55,854 nucleotides of DNA from Lachnospiraceae bacterium (GCA_024691045.1 JAILOC010000092.1:1-55854); one strand, 5' to 3'; counted from the stretch's first letter, positions 35,311 to 43,523 are shown. Notes: generated by a model from the sequence alone, not told the origin. Program-made: numbers and translations.

Positions 35311-36852
35311 TCATTCCCTGGCCGCATCTTCGGTCTTTACCCAGATGACGCCGTCCACAAGTTTTATGCTCGTCTCCCCGGGGAAGCTTTCCATTTCGAT
35401 ATATTCATCCGAGTAATAGATCTTCTCTTCCTCTTCCTCGGAAATAAAATTAAGTGTCGCACCGAGATAGTATTTGAAGAACGCTTCGTAATTATCCGCG
35501 GTATAGATCAGATACTGTCTGTCGTAGCCTATCATATCGCCGGTAACAGGTGCGGTGATCTCGGAAGGCGGATACTCATCCTCACCGATGACTCCCATTA
35601 TCGCAATCGGTATGCCCTGATAATATCCTTCCGTCTGTTCTATCCTGTCGAGGAGCCTCACCGCATACGCATAGGTTTTCTCGTATTTTCTCTGAAGGCT
35701 TGTATAAGCGATGTTGTCGGTAACCGCATAAGCTATGATGACAGCAAGTGCGGAAATGACGAACGCAAAGGAAAGAAGTCCCCTGCCCTTCCCTATGATC
35801 TCTTTTGCGACACATCTGTCACAAAGCGCAACGCATACGATCAAAAGAAGAACCCACTGATATCTCATAATCAGATGGTACTGAACCTTAGGGGTAATGA
35901 ACAGAACAATGTTTGCCGACAAGGGCACCAGCACGGCGGTAAGAAGGCTGACCCACCAGAACCATGCCTTTTTGAATGCGCCGTATTTTACGATAAGTGC
36001 TATGGCCGATACTGCTCCGCACGCAAAGAGGACGAGTGCCGCAGCGGCACAGACATAGCCTGTAAGGAATCCCTTGGAAAAAGTAAAGCTTACAAAATCC
36101 CTGTACATCCCGGGTAGAGCCGATAACCTGCCGGACAGTCCGGCATTTTCCAGAGAGTCGATCCCCTGGTATGTATCGAGGACCTTGCCCTCTATCTTAA
36201 GAAGGATCTCGAGTATCACGATATAGAGCACAGCTCCCGTGATACCCATATAGAGGTAGTTCATGCATTTTTTTACACTTCCCTTTTCGCCCTTCGCCAT
36301 AACATCCCATACGCAGTAAATGCTGAGGAGCATCGCAAACGGAAGGTATGACTGGTATACACCGAGGCTGAATGCAAGGCTGATCCCGCCGAGCAGGAAA
36401 TGGTCCTTCTTCACGAGATATACCGCAAGCACAGCCAGAAATAATCCCGCCATGTATCCGTCGAGCGTGAACACATACGCGAAGGTCGATGCAAGTGCGG
36501 GGAACGAGACAAGAAGTGCCGAGATAATGTAAATGCTTATCCTGTCCCAGATTTCAAATATTCTCACAAGAAGCACTGCGGTAAGCGCGAGCTCGAGAAT
36601 GCCTATAAGGCCGATGACCCAGGGCACGGTATAGAAAGAGGATGCGGCACAGACAGCGGAAAGAAACCATCTTCCCGAAGTGATCATATTCTGCGAAAAA
36701 TACATACTCGCAAGTCCGTCGTGATTCGGAACATCCTTGAGCATCACAGGCATATGGATCAGCAGTCCGCCGAGAAAAGCGGAAACAAAAGCCGTCCTGT
36801 CTTCCTTAGTGATCCTTTTATTTATTTTTTCAAGAGCATCATTTACAGTCAT
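35311..36852 (-). CDS. GtrII-family membrane glucosyltransferase
   Basis: A 513-residue polytopic membrane protein resembling the GtrII family, which transfers glucose from undecaprenyl-phosphate-glucose to a surface polymer. The early extracytoplasmic loop has PNHDGLASMYFSQNMITSG followed by RWFL, with the acidic HD pair expected for the active site. About ten to twelve helices follow, then a soluble C-terminal domain of about 110 residues (QTEGYYQGIPIAIMGVIGED). ATG 36852 has GGGGAA eight bases upstream. It lies 2 bp after the SGNH hydrolase and 28 bp before the GtrB-like gene, consistent with a Gtr pair. Confidence 0.8.
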   Translation of the reverse strand: MTVNDALEKINKRITKEDRTAFVSAFLGGLLIHMPVMLKDVPNHDGLASMYFSQNMITSGRWFLSAVCAASSFYTVPWVIGLIGILELALTAVLLVRIFEIWDRISIYIISALLVSFPALASTFAYVFTLDGYMAGLFLAVLAVYLVKKDHFLLGGISLAFSLGVYQSYLPFAMLLSIYCVWDVMAKGEKGSVKKCMNYLYMGITGAVLYIVILEILLKIEGKVLDTYQGIDSLENAGLSGRLSALPGMYRDFVSFTFSKGFLTGYVCAAAALVLFACGAVSAIALIVKYGAFKKAWFWWVSLLTAVLVPLSANIVLFITPKVQYHLIMRYQWVLLLIVCVALCDRCVAKEIIGKGRGLLSFAFVISALAVIIAYAVTDNIAYTSLQRKYEKTYAYAVRLLDRIEQTEGYYQGIPIAIMGVIGEDEYPPSEITAPVTGDMIGYDRQYLIYTADNYEAFFKYYLGATLNFISEEEEEKIYYSDEYIEMESFPGETSIKLVDGVIWVKTEDAARE

Positions 36853-36854
36853 CT

Positions 36855-37709
36855 TCAAGATTCCCCAAGATATTCGGCAAGTCTTGCGCTTATAGCCATT
36901 CTTCCATAGTAGTTCGGGTGGGTACCGTCAACCGTATAACCGTATCCGGTAATGATCTCTCCTTCGGAAGTGACATATTCTTCATCATAGATATCCGTTA
37001 TGTCGAGATATTCGACTCCGAGGTTTTCAGCTGCCTTTTCCTGAGCAGCAAGATATGTGTTCAGCGTTCCGCCGCCGTTATCGATCTCACCTGCTTCAGG
37101 TCCTTCAAGAAGCCATTTCTTTGTGGGCGAAAGAATTATAATCCTTATATCCGGATTCACGGACCTTATATATGATACGCTCGCCGTAAGTGCACCCGTA
37201 TAGGAGTATTCGCTTCCGTCATCCAAAGTGATCGGCACACCGCTGTGATAATCATTCAGCAGATGTTCGATGATCACAATGTCGGAATTTTTCAGATCAA
37301 GGCTCTCAAGGCTTGCAACTCTTCCGCTGAAATATTCCGATGCAACGTCGTTCGAAAAGAAATGCTCCTGGATCGTAAAATCATCCGCATACAGGGACTG
37401 TGCGATCGAATACATGCTAAGGTAGTTTCTCTTATTGCCGAGCGTTTCCGCTTCCGAACTGAGCGCCATCTGAGTTCCGCCGAAGGAAAGATCGAATACA
37501 TCCATCCCCGTATTGCGGGCAAGCATATTTGCAACGGATGTTTCATCCTGCGCATACGCGATGATGCTGTCCCCGAAGATCACCACATGATGTCCGGCCT
37601 TTTTGGGTTGTCCAAGTTTAAGCGTAAGGCAGGAAAGCACGGTAACGATCACGGCAAGGCACAGACCGGATAAGAACAGGATCAGTTTTTTAGCGGAAAT
37701 ATTTTTCAT
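36855..37709 (-). CDS. Membrane-anchored SGNH/GDSL hydrolase
   Basis: A 284-residue protein with an N-terminal membrane anchor or signal helix (LILFLSGLCLAVIVTVLSCL) and an extracytoplasmic SGNH esterase fold. The nucleophile motif is VVIFGDSIIAYAQ, the oxyanion Asn lies in EHLLNDYHSG, and the catalytic Asp/His are in VDGTHPNYYGRMAI. Such enzymes remove or transfer acyl groups on glycans. The start overlaps the PglK-type gene stop by four bases (ATGA). In this cluster it may set the O-acetyl level of the polymer (inference). Confidence 0.88.
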   Translation of the reverse strand: MKNISAKKLILFLSGLCLAVIVTVLSCLTLKLGQPKKAGHHVVIFGDSIIAYAQDETSVANMLARNTGMDVFDLSFGGTQMALSSEAETLGNKRNYLSMYSIAQSLYADDFTIQEHFFSNDVASEYFSGRVASLESLDLKNSDIVIIEHLLNDYHSGVPITLDDGSEYSYTGALTASVSYIRSVNPDIRIIILSPTKKWLLEGPEAGEIDNGGGTLNTYLAAQEKAAENLGVEYLDITDIYDEEYVTSEGEIITGYGYTVDGTHPNYYGRMAISARLAEYLGES

Positions 37710-39451
37710 TTTTCCCTGGTTATACGTCCGTCGCCCACTCTGAAGACCATGTCACATTTTTCGATGGTCTGCAATCTGTGAGCTATGATCACAAGTGTCT
37801 TTCTTCCCATGAATCTGTTTATGGATTCCATGATAAGGTTTTCTGTCTCGTTATCGAGCGCGGATGTTGCTTCATCAAGGATCAGCACTTCGGGATCGCC
37901 GTAAAGCGCTCTTGCGATTCCGATCCTCTGGCGCTGTCCGCCCGAAAGCCTGATTCCTCTTTCGCCGATTCCCGTATCAAGGCCATCCGGAAGCGACCTT
38001 ACAAAATCATCAAGTGCTGCTTCCCTGAGCGATTCCCATATTCTCTCTTCGCTCTGCTCCTCTGCAGGAATGCCGAATGCTACGTTATTTCTGATAGTAT
38101 CGTCGAGCATGAAGATCATCTGGGGGATATAGCCGACGTTTTTAAGAAAGCTTCTGTAGTTATCCCTGATATCGGTTCCGTCCGCTCTTATTACGCCTTC
38201 AGAAGGTTTAAGAAGTCCGAGCATGATATCTACGAGTGTACTCTTTCCCGCACCGGTCGTTCCAACAATTCCGATGCTCGATCCGATAGGGATCTTCAGG
38301 TCTGCTTTATCGAGAATCTTTACATCGGATCCGGGATATGAATAAGTGATGCCGTCAAATGTGATACTGTCGGAAAGCGACATCTTCTCAACATTGCCGG
38401 CAAAGGTCATGTCAGTATTTGCATCATCTATATCTTCCCGGAGATTGTCGCTGACATTCATCAGGAAGGGTTCGAAATACGACATTGAATTGATCTGGTT
38501 GTTGATCCTGTTGACCGCAGGCAATAGAACAAGTGCAGCTGCTGCCAGAGTTGCAAAATCACTGATCAGTGCTTCCGAACTTCTGCCGAGCGCGATCATT
38601 ACGATCATATAGATCATCATTACCGCAACACACACCGCTTCGATAAGCAGCTTGGGAACATTGCTGTAGAGGCTGTATTTCTGGACCGCATTTACATAAC
38701 CGTTTCCGCATTTGTTGTAGCTGTCCACGAAATATTTCTCTCGTCCGAAGATCTTGACTTCCTTGATCCCCTGAACGCTCTGTGAGATCCACTTGAAAAG
38801 ACCGCTGTAGAAATCCTGGTTGTCCTTGCCCGCTTTGTACATGATGGGCTTGAGAACTTTCTTGATCAGTGCAAGAAGCAGGATGAGCACCGTAGCAAGA
38901 ATAACAGTCATAAGTCCGCTCTTTGCAAGACAGAATGCACATACGCAAAGAGATACAAATCCGTCCGAAACAAGCTGCAGTATAGCAAGTATCAGGGCGT
39001 ACATATTGTTTACATCCGAAGTGATCGAACGCTGTACAACCGCAGTGTCCGCGTTCAGATAGAACTCGTAATCCCTGCGTACAAAATTCCTCATCATCTT
39101 TTCGGAAGTTGAGAACTGGTTCTTGTAAACGAAAGCATACATTGCCTTCTGCTGAAGATAGAGATACAGATTCTTTACGATGAAGACAATTATCATAGTC
39201 CCCATGACGCAGTACTGGAAGAGTTTGTATCCGTGCTCCGCATCCGTGCCGAGAATGTCGTAGAAGATCCTTGCGATATCACTCTCCGCACTCTTCACTG
39301 GATCGATGACGATATTTACGACAGAAACAAGAAGTCCGACTCCGGCGGTCTGTAGAAGTGCACCGAAGATCATCATGACCGTAAGAAGAACCATCTTCTT
39401 TTTCTGAGCGGAAGAAAGGATCTTATTTAATTTACCGAATATCTTTCGCAT
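37706..39451 (-). CDS. ABC transporter, fused permease-ATPase (PglK/MsbA-like flippase)
   Basis: A 581-residue half-transporter: six N-terminal membrane helices (about 20-325) and a C-terminal nucleotide-binding domain (about 350-581). The ATPase has Walker A GTTGAGKSTLVDIML, signature RLSGGQRQRIGIARAL, Walker B EVLILDEATSALD and the H-loop VIIAHRLQTI. The helical-domain wording (YEFYLNADTAVVQRSITSDV; GIKEVKIFGREKYFV) is like PglK, which flips lipid-linked oligosaccharides. It heads the polysaccharide genes, 42 bp after pseG, and is coupled to the SGNH hydrolase. With the Wzm/Wzt pair it gives the cluster two export systems. Confidence 0.9.
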   Translation of the reverse strand: MRKIFGKLNKILSSAQKKKMVLLTVMMIFGALLQTAGVGLLVSVVNIVIDPVKSAESDIARIFYDILGTDAEHGYKLFQYCVMGTMIIVFIVKNLYLYLQQKAMYAFVYKNQFSTSEKMMRNFVRRDYEFYLNADTAVVQRSITSDVNNMYALILAILQLVSDGFVSLCVCAFCLAKSGLMTVILATVLILLLALIKKVLKPIMYKAGKDNQDFYSGLFKWISQSVQGIKEVKIFGREKYFVDSYNKCGNGYVNAVQKYSLYSNVPKLLIEAVCVAVMMIYMIVMIALGRSSEALISDFATLAAAALVLLPAVNRINNQINSMSYFEPFLMNVSDNLREDIDDANTDMTFAGNVEKMSLSDSITFDGITYSYPGSDVKILDKADLKIPIGSSIGIVGTTGAGKSTLVDIMLGLLKPSEGVIRADGTDIRDNYRSFLKNVGYIPQMIFMLDDTIRNNVAFGIPAEEQSEERIWESLREAALDDFVRSLPDGLDTGIGERGIRLSGGQRQRIGIARALYGDPEVLILDEATSALDNETENLIMESINRFMGRKTLVIIAHRLQTIEKCDMVFRVGDGRITREK

Positions 39452-39493
39452 TATCAGTCAGTGTCCCGCAAAACCGGGCAGTCCTTGCCATTT

Positions 39494-40513
39494 TTATTTT
39501 CCGATATCAAGCAGAGCGTGCGCGAGTCTTTCCGCGCCTTTTCCGTCAACAAGCTTCATCAGTCTTCCGGAAATGCATTTTCTTACTTCGGGCGGTCTCA
39601 TTTCATCCAGATGCTTTATGATGCCTGCATGGATGTCATCTTTTCTGGCATCACCCGCACAGGGCATGAGACCTTTTTTATCAAATGAGCTCACATTCGG
39701 GATCTGGTTGTCCGCAAAGGAATACGTGATCACAGGCACTCCCATCGAAGCAAGCTCGTAAAGGGTGGAGCCCCCCGCGGATATCGCGACATCCGCTTCA
39801 TCGTACAGCTCCCATACATTTTCGACGAACGGATATATATGAACATTTTCCCTGTCACCGAAAAGTTCCGTGAGCCTTTCCTTCATTCCGCTGTATCTTC
39901 CGCAGATGACATTCACGCTCACATATTCATCAAGTGCGAGCGATCCGAGCACGCCTTCCGCTATGCCGTACGGATCTGAGCCTCCGGTCATGATAAGAAT
40001 GTTACCGATCCTATCATTTATCATCTTCGGATGGGGATGTTCAAACGCTTCCCTTAATGGAGCATATTCACATCCGAGGAAGTATTTCTTTTTATGATCT
40101 TTGTCCGTGTAATAATCTTCTCCGTATACCGCATAGCAGATGACTGCGCTTACGGGATAATCGAACGCCTTCAGATCGTCAAGATAATAAACCTGAGTCA
40201 GTCCGTTCAGCCTTTTCAGATATTCCTCGGTTACGCTGTAGTGGTCTACGAGAAGTCTGTCCGCTTTCTCGGATGCGATCACCTTCTCAAGTGCGGGAAG
40301 TTCGCCCTGAAGGTCATTCCAATTTGTGCCGAGGACTATGCATCTGTGTCCCCTGCTCTCAATGAGTTCCTTCGGCGAATCATCCGCCGTGATAAAGGCG
40401 GCTTTCTTACCCATTCTCGCGGCAGCATCGGCTATCGATAAGCACCGCATTACATGTCCCGTGGATATCTCAGAATTCATATCCGCTCTTATGAACAAAC
40501 ATTCTTCAGACAT
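39494..40513 (-). CDS. pseG: PseG-like UDP-sugar hydrolase
   Basis: A 339-residue GT-B-fold hydrolase resembling UDP-2,4-diacetamido-2,4,6-trideoxy-beta-L-altropyranose hydrolase, which releases UDP in pseudaminic acid synthesis. The family start is visible as FIRADMNSEISTGHVMRCLS, with the catalytic-site His of GHVMRC, followed by LVDHYSVTEEY, the NILIMTGGSDPYG loop and AISAGGSTLYELASMGVP. Length matches PseG (270-350). The other pathway genes (pseB, C, F, I) are absent from the window. The GNAT domain fused to AroA at 4.5-5.1 kb is PseH-like, but linking them is speculative. It lies 25 bp after truA. Confidence 0.88.
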   Translation of the reverse strand: MSEECLFIRADMNSEISTGHVMRCLSIADAAARMGKKAAFITADDSPKELIESRGHRCIVLGTNWNDLQGELPALEKVIASEKADRLLVDHYSVTEEYLKRLNGLTQVYYLDDLKAFDYPVSAVICYAVYGEDYYTDKDHKKKYFLGCEYAPLREAFEHPHPKMINDRIGNILIMTGGSDPYGIAEGVLGSLALDEYVSVNVICGRYSGMKERLTELFGDRENVHIYPFVENVWELYDEADVAISAGGSTLYELASMGVPVITYSFADNQIPNVSSFDKKGLMPCAGDARKDDIHAGIIKHLDEMRPPEVRKCISGRLMKLVDGKGAERLAHALLDIGK

Positions 40514-40538
40514 TTATCTCTCCCGGGATCAAGCTGCT

Positions 40539-41330
40539 TTAATCATAATCAACGCTTATAAGTCTGAGGCCTCTTGCAGGCGCGGTAAATCCCGCAGCCG
40601 CCCTGTCCTTTGCATCCAGAACCTCACTCACGGATTCCGGGGTTCTCTTACCGAGTCCGACCTCCAAGAGAGTTCCCGTCATGATGCGGACCATATACTG
40701 GAGGAATCCGTTTCCGTGATATGTAAAGGTAACATATCCTCCGCATTCTTCGATGTCGATCCTGTCAACACACCTGACATAGGATTTCTTCATCCGCGGA
40801 TTTCCGCAAAAGGAAGTAAAGTCGTGTTCGCCGATCATCAGCCCCGCTGCCTTCTTCATAGCTGCGATATCGGGCATACTTCCCGGTTCATAACAGTATC
40901 TTCTGTCAAAGACGGGTTTGAGCTGCCCGGCATAGCAGGTATATCTGTAGGTCTTGCCGGTCGCGTTGTATCTGGCATGGAATCTGTCTCCCGCCTTCTC
41001 AACGTTAATGACGCAGATGTCATCGGGAAGATTACGGTTTAAGGAATCCCTTATCTGTACGCAGTCAAGAACCGTATCGAGTCTTACGTTCGCGCACATG
41101 CCTTCAGCGGATACACCGCCGTCTGTCCTTCCCGCGGATATTATCTCAGGAATATCCCCTTCAAAGCTTCCAAGCCTGTCATCGGCACCGTTTTCGCATC
41201 CCGAAGGGTTCAGCATCCTTATTACCGCGGTCTCGAGTTTGCCCTGTATGGTCTTCTCTTCCCCGGGCTGATGCTCCCATCCGCGGTATCCGGTGCCATC
41301 ATATCTGATTATCAGCTTGTAATTGGTCAA
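40539..41330 (-). CDS. truA: tRNA pseudouridine(38-40) synthase
   Basis: A 263-residue enzyme that isomerises uridines 38-40 in the tRNA anticodon stem. Domain features are YKLIIRYDGTGYRGWEHQPG, the catalytic Asp in ISAGRTDGGVSAEG, YRYTCYAG and the RNA-binding GNGFLQYMVRIMTGTLLEVG. The catalytic loop differs slightly from the common GRTDAGVHA (Gly and Ser replace Ala and His). A short insertion (ENGADDRLGSFEGDI, about 47-61) precedes the catalytic loop. It starts 3 bp after the thrH stop. Confidence 0.96.
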   Translation of the reverse strand: MTNYKLIIRYDGTGYRGWEHQPGEEKTIQGKLETAVIRMLNPSGCENGADDRLGSFEGDIPEIISAGRTDGGVSAEGMCANVRLDTVLDCVQIRDSLNRNLPDDICVINVEKAGDRFHARYNATGKTYRYTCYAGQLKPVFDRRYCYEPGSMPDIAAMKKAAGLMIGEHDFTSFCGNPRMKKSYVRCVDRIDIEECGGYVTFTYHGNGFLQYMVRIMTGTLLEVGLGKRTPESVSEVLDAKDRAAAGFTAPARGLRLISVDYD

Positions 41331-41333
41331 ATC

Positions 41334-41939
41334 TTATGCCTTCGTAACTTCAGCGATCGCATTAAGAAGCTCATCGTACTCTTCGAATGCGGGATACTGG
41401 GGATAATCCTTCTTAAGCTGCTCGGTGGTACGGAATAAAAATCCCGCCTTGCTCGCCTCGATCATTCCGAGATCGTTGAAGGAATCTCCGCTAGCGATGG
41501 TCTCATAACCGATGGACTGGAGCGCCTTTACTGTTGTGAGCTTGGACTTGTCACATCTCATCTTGTATCCGGTGATCTCACCGTTATCCGCTACCTCGAG
41601 AGTGTTGCAGAGAATGGTGGGCATGCCGAGCTTTTTCATAAGGGGTGATGCGAACTGCTCGAAGGTATCGCTCAGGATTAGTACCTGCATGCGGCTTCTG
41701 AGTTCATCGAGGAACTCCTTTGCACCGGGAAGGGGATCGAGCGAAGCTATGGTCTCCTGAATCTCTTTGAGTCCCAGACCGTGCTCTTTAAGGATCTCGA
41801 TCCTGAATTTCATAAGCTTGTCGTAATCGGGCTCATCCCTGGTTGTCCTTCTGAGCTCGGGAATGCCGGTCTTCTCCGAAAATGCGATCCATATCTCAGG
41901 GACAAGCACGCCCTCAAGATCAAGACAAGTAATATACAT
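41334..41939 (-). CDS. thrH: ThrH-type phosphoserine phosphatase/homoserine phosphotransferase
   Basis: A 201-residue HAD-superfamily enzyme. ThrH proteins hydrolyse phosphoserine and can transfer the phosphate to homoserine (family knowledge). The nucleophile loop reads TCLDLEGVLVPEIWIAF, with Glu in place of the second Asp, which is characteristic of ThrH. Motif II is LILSDTFEQF, motif III Lys lies in RCDKSKLTTV, and motif IV is SGDSFNDLGMIEAS. The ATG at 41939 follows AAAGGA by nine bases; the longer upstream frame runs through the promoter region and was rejected. It is the first gene of the block reaching down to glmS. Confidence 0.93.
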   Translation of the reverse strand: MYITCLDLEGVLVPEIWIAFSEKTGIPELRRTTRDEPDYDKLMKFRIEILKEHGLGLKEIQETIASLDPLPGAKEFLDELRSRMQVLILSDTFEQFASPLMKKLGMPTILCNTLEVADNGEITGYKMRCDKSKLTTVKALQSIGYETIASGDSFNDLGMIEASKAGFLFRTTEQLKKDYPQYPAFEEYDELLNAIAEVTKA

Positions 41940-42022
41940 GACTAAATTTCCTTTCAGGTTTTCTTTTTTCGGGAAAAAAGTTAATGAAACAGCCGTAAAA
42001 TCAACCTTTAAACCCAACCTAT

Positions 42023-42051
42023 AGGATACCATTAATTGCCCCGAAAGTGAA
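42023..42051 (-). promoter_or_regulatory. Probable thrH promoter
   Basis: Minus strand TTCACT (42046-42051), 17-base spacer, TATCCT (42023-42028) with TGG before it. The leader would be about 77 bases. An inverted repeat ACCCTT/AAGGGT (42082-42100) lies just upstream. The rest of 41940-42210 is AT-rich with no gene seen. Confidence 0.4.
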
Positions 42052-42210
42052 CCTTTTTAGGGGGTGCTAAAACCTTAAGATACCCTTAAAATTCAAGGGT
42101 TTCGGGCATCTTCGCACGGCTGCTTTGAGTTAATTTTCTGAAAATTCTCGCAATTCTAAAACGTTATCGAAATTATTTACATTTTGTTTACGAATTATTA
42201 GAAAAAGGTG

Positions 42211-42239
42211 TTGACAAAGGTGATTTTTTAGATTATTAT
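42211..42239 (+). promoter_or_regulatory. Strong consensus promoter of the intergenic RNA
   Basis: TTGACA (42211-42216), 17-base spacer, TATTAT (42234-42239). It matches the sigma-A consensus at 11 of 12 positions and faces away from thrH, into a region without protein genes. Transcription should start near 42246. Confidence 0.85.
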
Positions 42240-42556
42240 AGGCACATAAAACAAAAGCGGATAAAAAAGAGAGCTTTTAGAAAGGAAGTACACTCCAATG
42301 GGAAACTAAACAGCAACCCGTTAACAAGTTTGGAGGGCAGTCCAATGTACTGAAGTAAATAAACCTACCCACGGCCCACAGTACCCGGGGTACGAAGATC
42401 GTAAAAGTGAAAACACGGCATAGGCACATTAAGTGTAATTCATCCTATGAACGCAGAATGCACCGTTTAATATATGCCTTCGGATGAGAAAGCCGTAAGA
42501 AGAATGAAACTGATTATGATCGAAAAGTAGCGGGGAAACGGACCAAAAAATAAAAG

Positions 42557-42599
42557 AAGGAGGTATCCGCCAATGGATATTGAGGAACCCATCCAGTAA
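42557..42599 (+). CDS. Possible 8-codon mini-ORF within the RNA
   Basis: AAGGAGGT (42557-42564), an eight-base match to the 16S anti-Shine-Dalgarno, lies eight bases before an ATG that opens MDIEEPIQ and stops at 42597-42599, on the edge of the terminator stem. The signal is ideal for initiation, but the peptide is tiny and resembles nothing known. It could be a real short peptide, a ribosome-binding decoy, or a structural element of the RNA. Confidence 0.3.
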
Positions 42600-42633
42600 A
42601 GGCGCCATTCGATGAATATCGGGTGGCGCCTTT
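42598..42633. terminator. 16-bp hairpin terminator, probably bidirectional
   Basis: AAAGGCGCCATTCGAT pairs over its full length (two G-U pairs) with ATCGGGTGGCGCCTTT around a GAAT loop. It ends the plus-strand RNA and lies 47 bp after the coaX stop on the other strand. The U run is only the three Us of the stem. Confidence 0.8.
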
Positions 42634-42679
42634 AACATGATACCGGTATTTAATCCATACAGTTTGTCGTGCACGGGTT

Positions 42680-43462
42680 TTATTTCTTTTTGGCCGTTCT
42701 GGCATTCTTGTAATAGATGATCCTGAGGCCGTCTATCAGAAGGTCATCATCAAATACGATATCGTGCCTGCAGTGGGGAACTATCCTCGATGAGATCCCT
42801 CCGGTCGCGATTATCGTCTTAACCTCTCCCATCTCTTCTTCGCATCTGTCAATAAGTCCGTCCAGCATTGCCGCATTTCCGTAGATCAGTCCGGACTGCA
42901 TCGATTCGGTCGTTGTCGTTCCGATGACACGTGCGGGCTCGTCATATGAAATGCTTGAAAGAAGCGCGGTTCTTCCCACAAGAGCATCAAAAGAGATCTT
43001 GACTCCGGGGAAGATTATAACTCCGAGGAATTCTTTCTTTGCGCCGATGGCGGAAATCGTCGTAGCGGTTCCCAGATCCATGATGAGCATGGGCGCTTCA
43101 TACTTCGCGATAGCGGCAACGGCACCCACTACAAGATCCGCACCGAGTTCCGCAGGATCGCCGACCGCGATGTTGAGTCCGCTCTTAAGACCGGGGCCTA
43201 CGACCAGCGCCTTATGACCGGTGAGAAGTGCAATGACTTCCTTGAGGATATTGTTGAGAGGGGGAACAACCGAGGAGATGATACCGCCGTCTATCTTCGC
43301 AATATCGATTCCCCTGATCTCTAAAATATTCTTGACAAGAACCGCGTATTCAACCTGGGTCTTGCCGGGATCGGTTGCAAATCTTGTGAGGAAGTATGTC
43401 TTTTCTTCATCTATGACGCCCATGACGATATTGGTGTTTCCCACATCAAATGCAAGTATCAT
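42680..43462 (-). CDS. coaX: Type III pantothenate kinase
   Basis: A 260-residue ASKHA-fold kinase for the first step of coenzyme A synthesis. Marks are MILAFDVGNTNIVMGVID (phosphate-1 loop), KTQVEYAVL, ISSVVPPLNN, the GADLVVGAVAA segment, LIMDLGTATTISAI and the IATGGIS loop. Length is standard. The ATG at 43462 has AAGGAG eight bases before it; the 43-codon upstream extension runs into the terminator and is not likely coding. An ECF S component lies just upstream, a pairing that suggests pantothenate uptake. A terminator-like hairpin separates the two genes. Confidence 0.96.
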   Translation of the reverse strand: MILAFDVGNTNIVMGVIDEEKTYFLTRFATDPGKTQVEYAVLVKNILEIRGIDIAKIDGGIISSVVPPLNNILKEVIALLTGHKALVVGPGLKSGLNIAVGDPAELGADLVVGAVAAIAKYEAPMLIMDLGTATTISAIGAKKEFLGVIIFPGVKISFDALVGRTALLSSISYDEPARVIGTTTTESMQSGLIYGNAAMLDGLIDRCEEEMGEVKTIIATGGISSRIVPHCRHDIVFDDDLLIDGLRIIYYKNARTAKKK

Positions 43463-43488
43463 TTTATTCTCCTTTCCGTAAAACAAAA

Positions 43489-43517
43489 ACAGGCAATGCC
43501 CCAAAGGACATGCCTGT
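43489..43517 (-). terminator. Terminator or attenuator between the ECF gene and coaX
   Basis: On the minus strand ACAGGCA pairs with TGCCTGT, with further inner pairing (ATGTCC/GGGGCAT), followed by TTTTTGTTTT. It lies 27 bp before coaX, so coaX would depend on read-through or its own unseen promoter. Confidence 0.75.
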
Positions 43518-43523
43518 GTATGA

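Larger units (their letters stand above)
42246..42633 (+). ncRNA. Unassigned structured RNA of about 390 nt
   Basis: A stand-alone transcript is implied by the consensus promoter and a strong 3' hairpin; no plus-strand gene follows, so it is not a leader. Folding by eye gives AAAAGC/GCTTTT (42253-42278); a domain closed by AGTACA/TGTACT (42287-42292 with 42346-42351) and CTCCAA/TTGGAG (42293-42298 with 42330-42335) with a ten-base bulge; a GTACC/GGTAC hairpin (42381-42393); CATAGG/CCTATG (42419-42424 with 42444-42449), enclosed by ACGG/CCGT; and GCGG/CCGC (42530-42533 with 42567-42570). GNRA-like and A-rich linkers join them. I see none of the hallmark sequences of RNase P, tmRNA, SRP RNA or glmS ribozyme. 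A large Firmicutes class such as raiA is possible but not shown. Confidence 0.7.

Noticed and set aside
42298..42309. A three-codon frame (ATG GGA AAC TAA) near the 5' end of the RNA
   Set aside because: Too short, with poor spacing to AAAGGA; its bases are better explained by pairing in the 42287-42351 domain.
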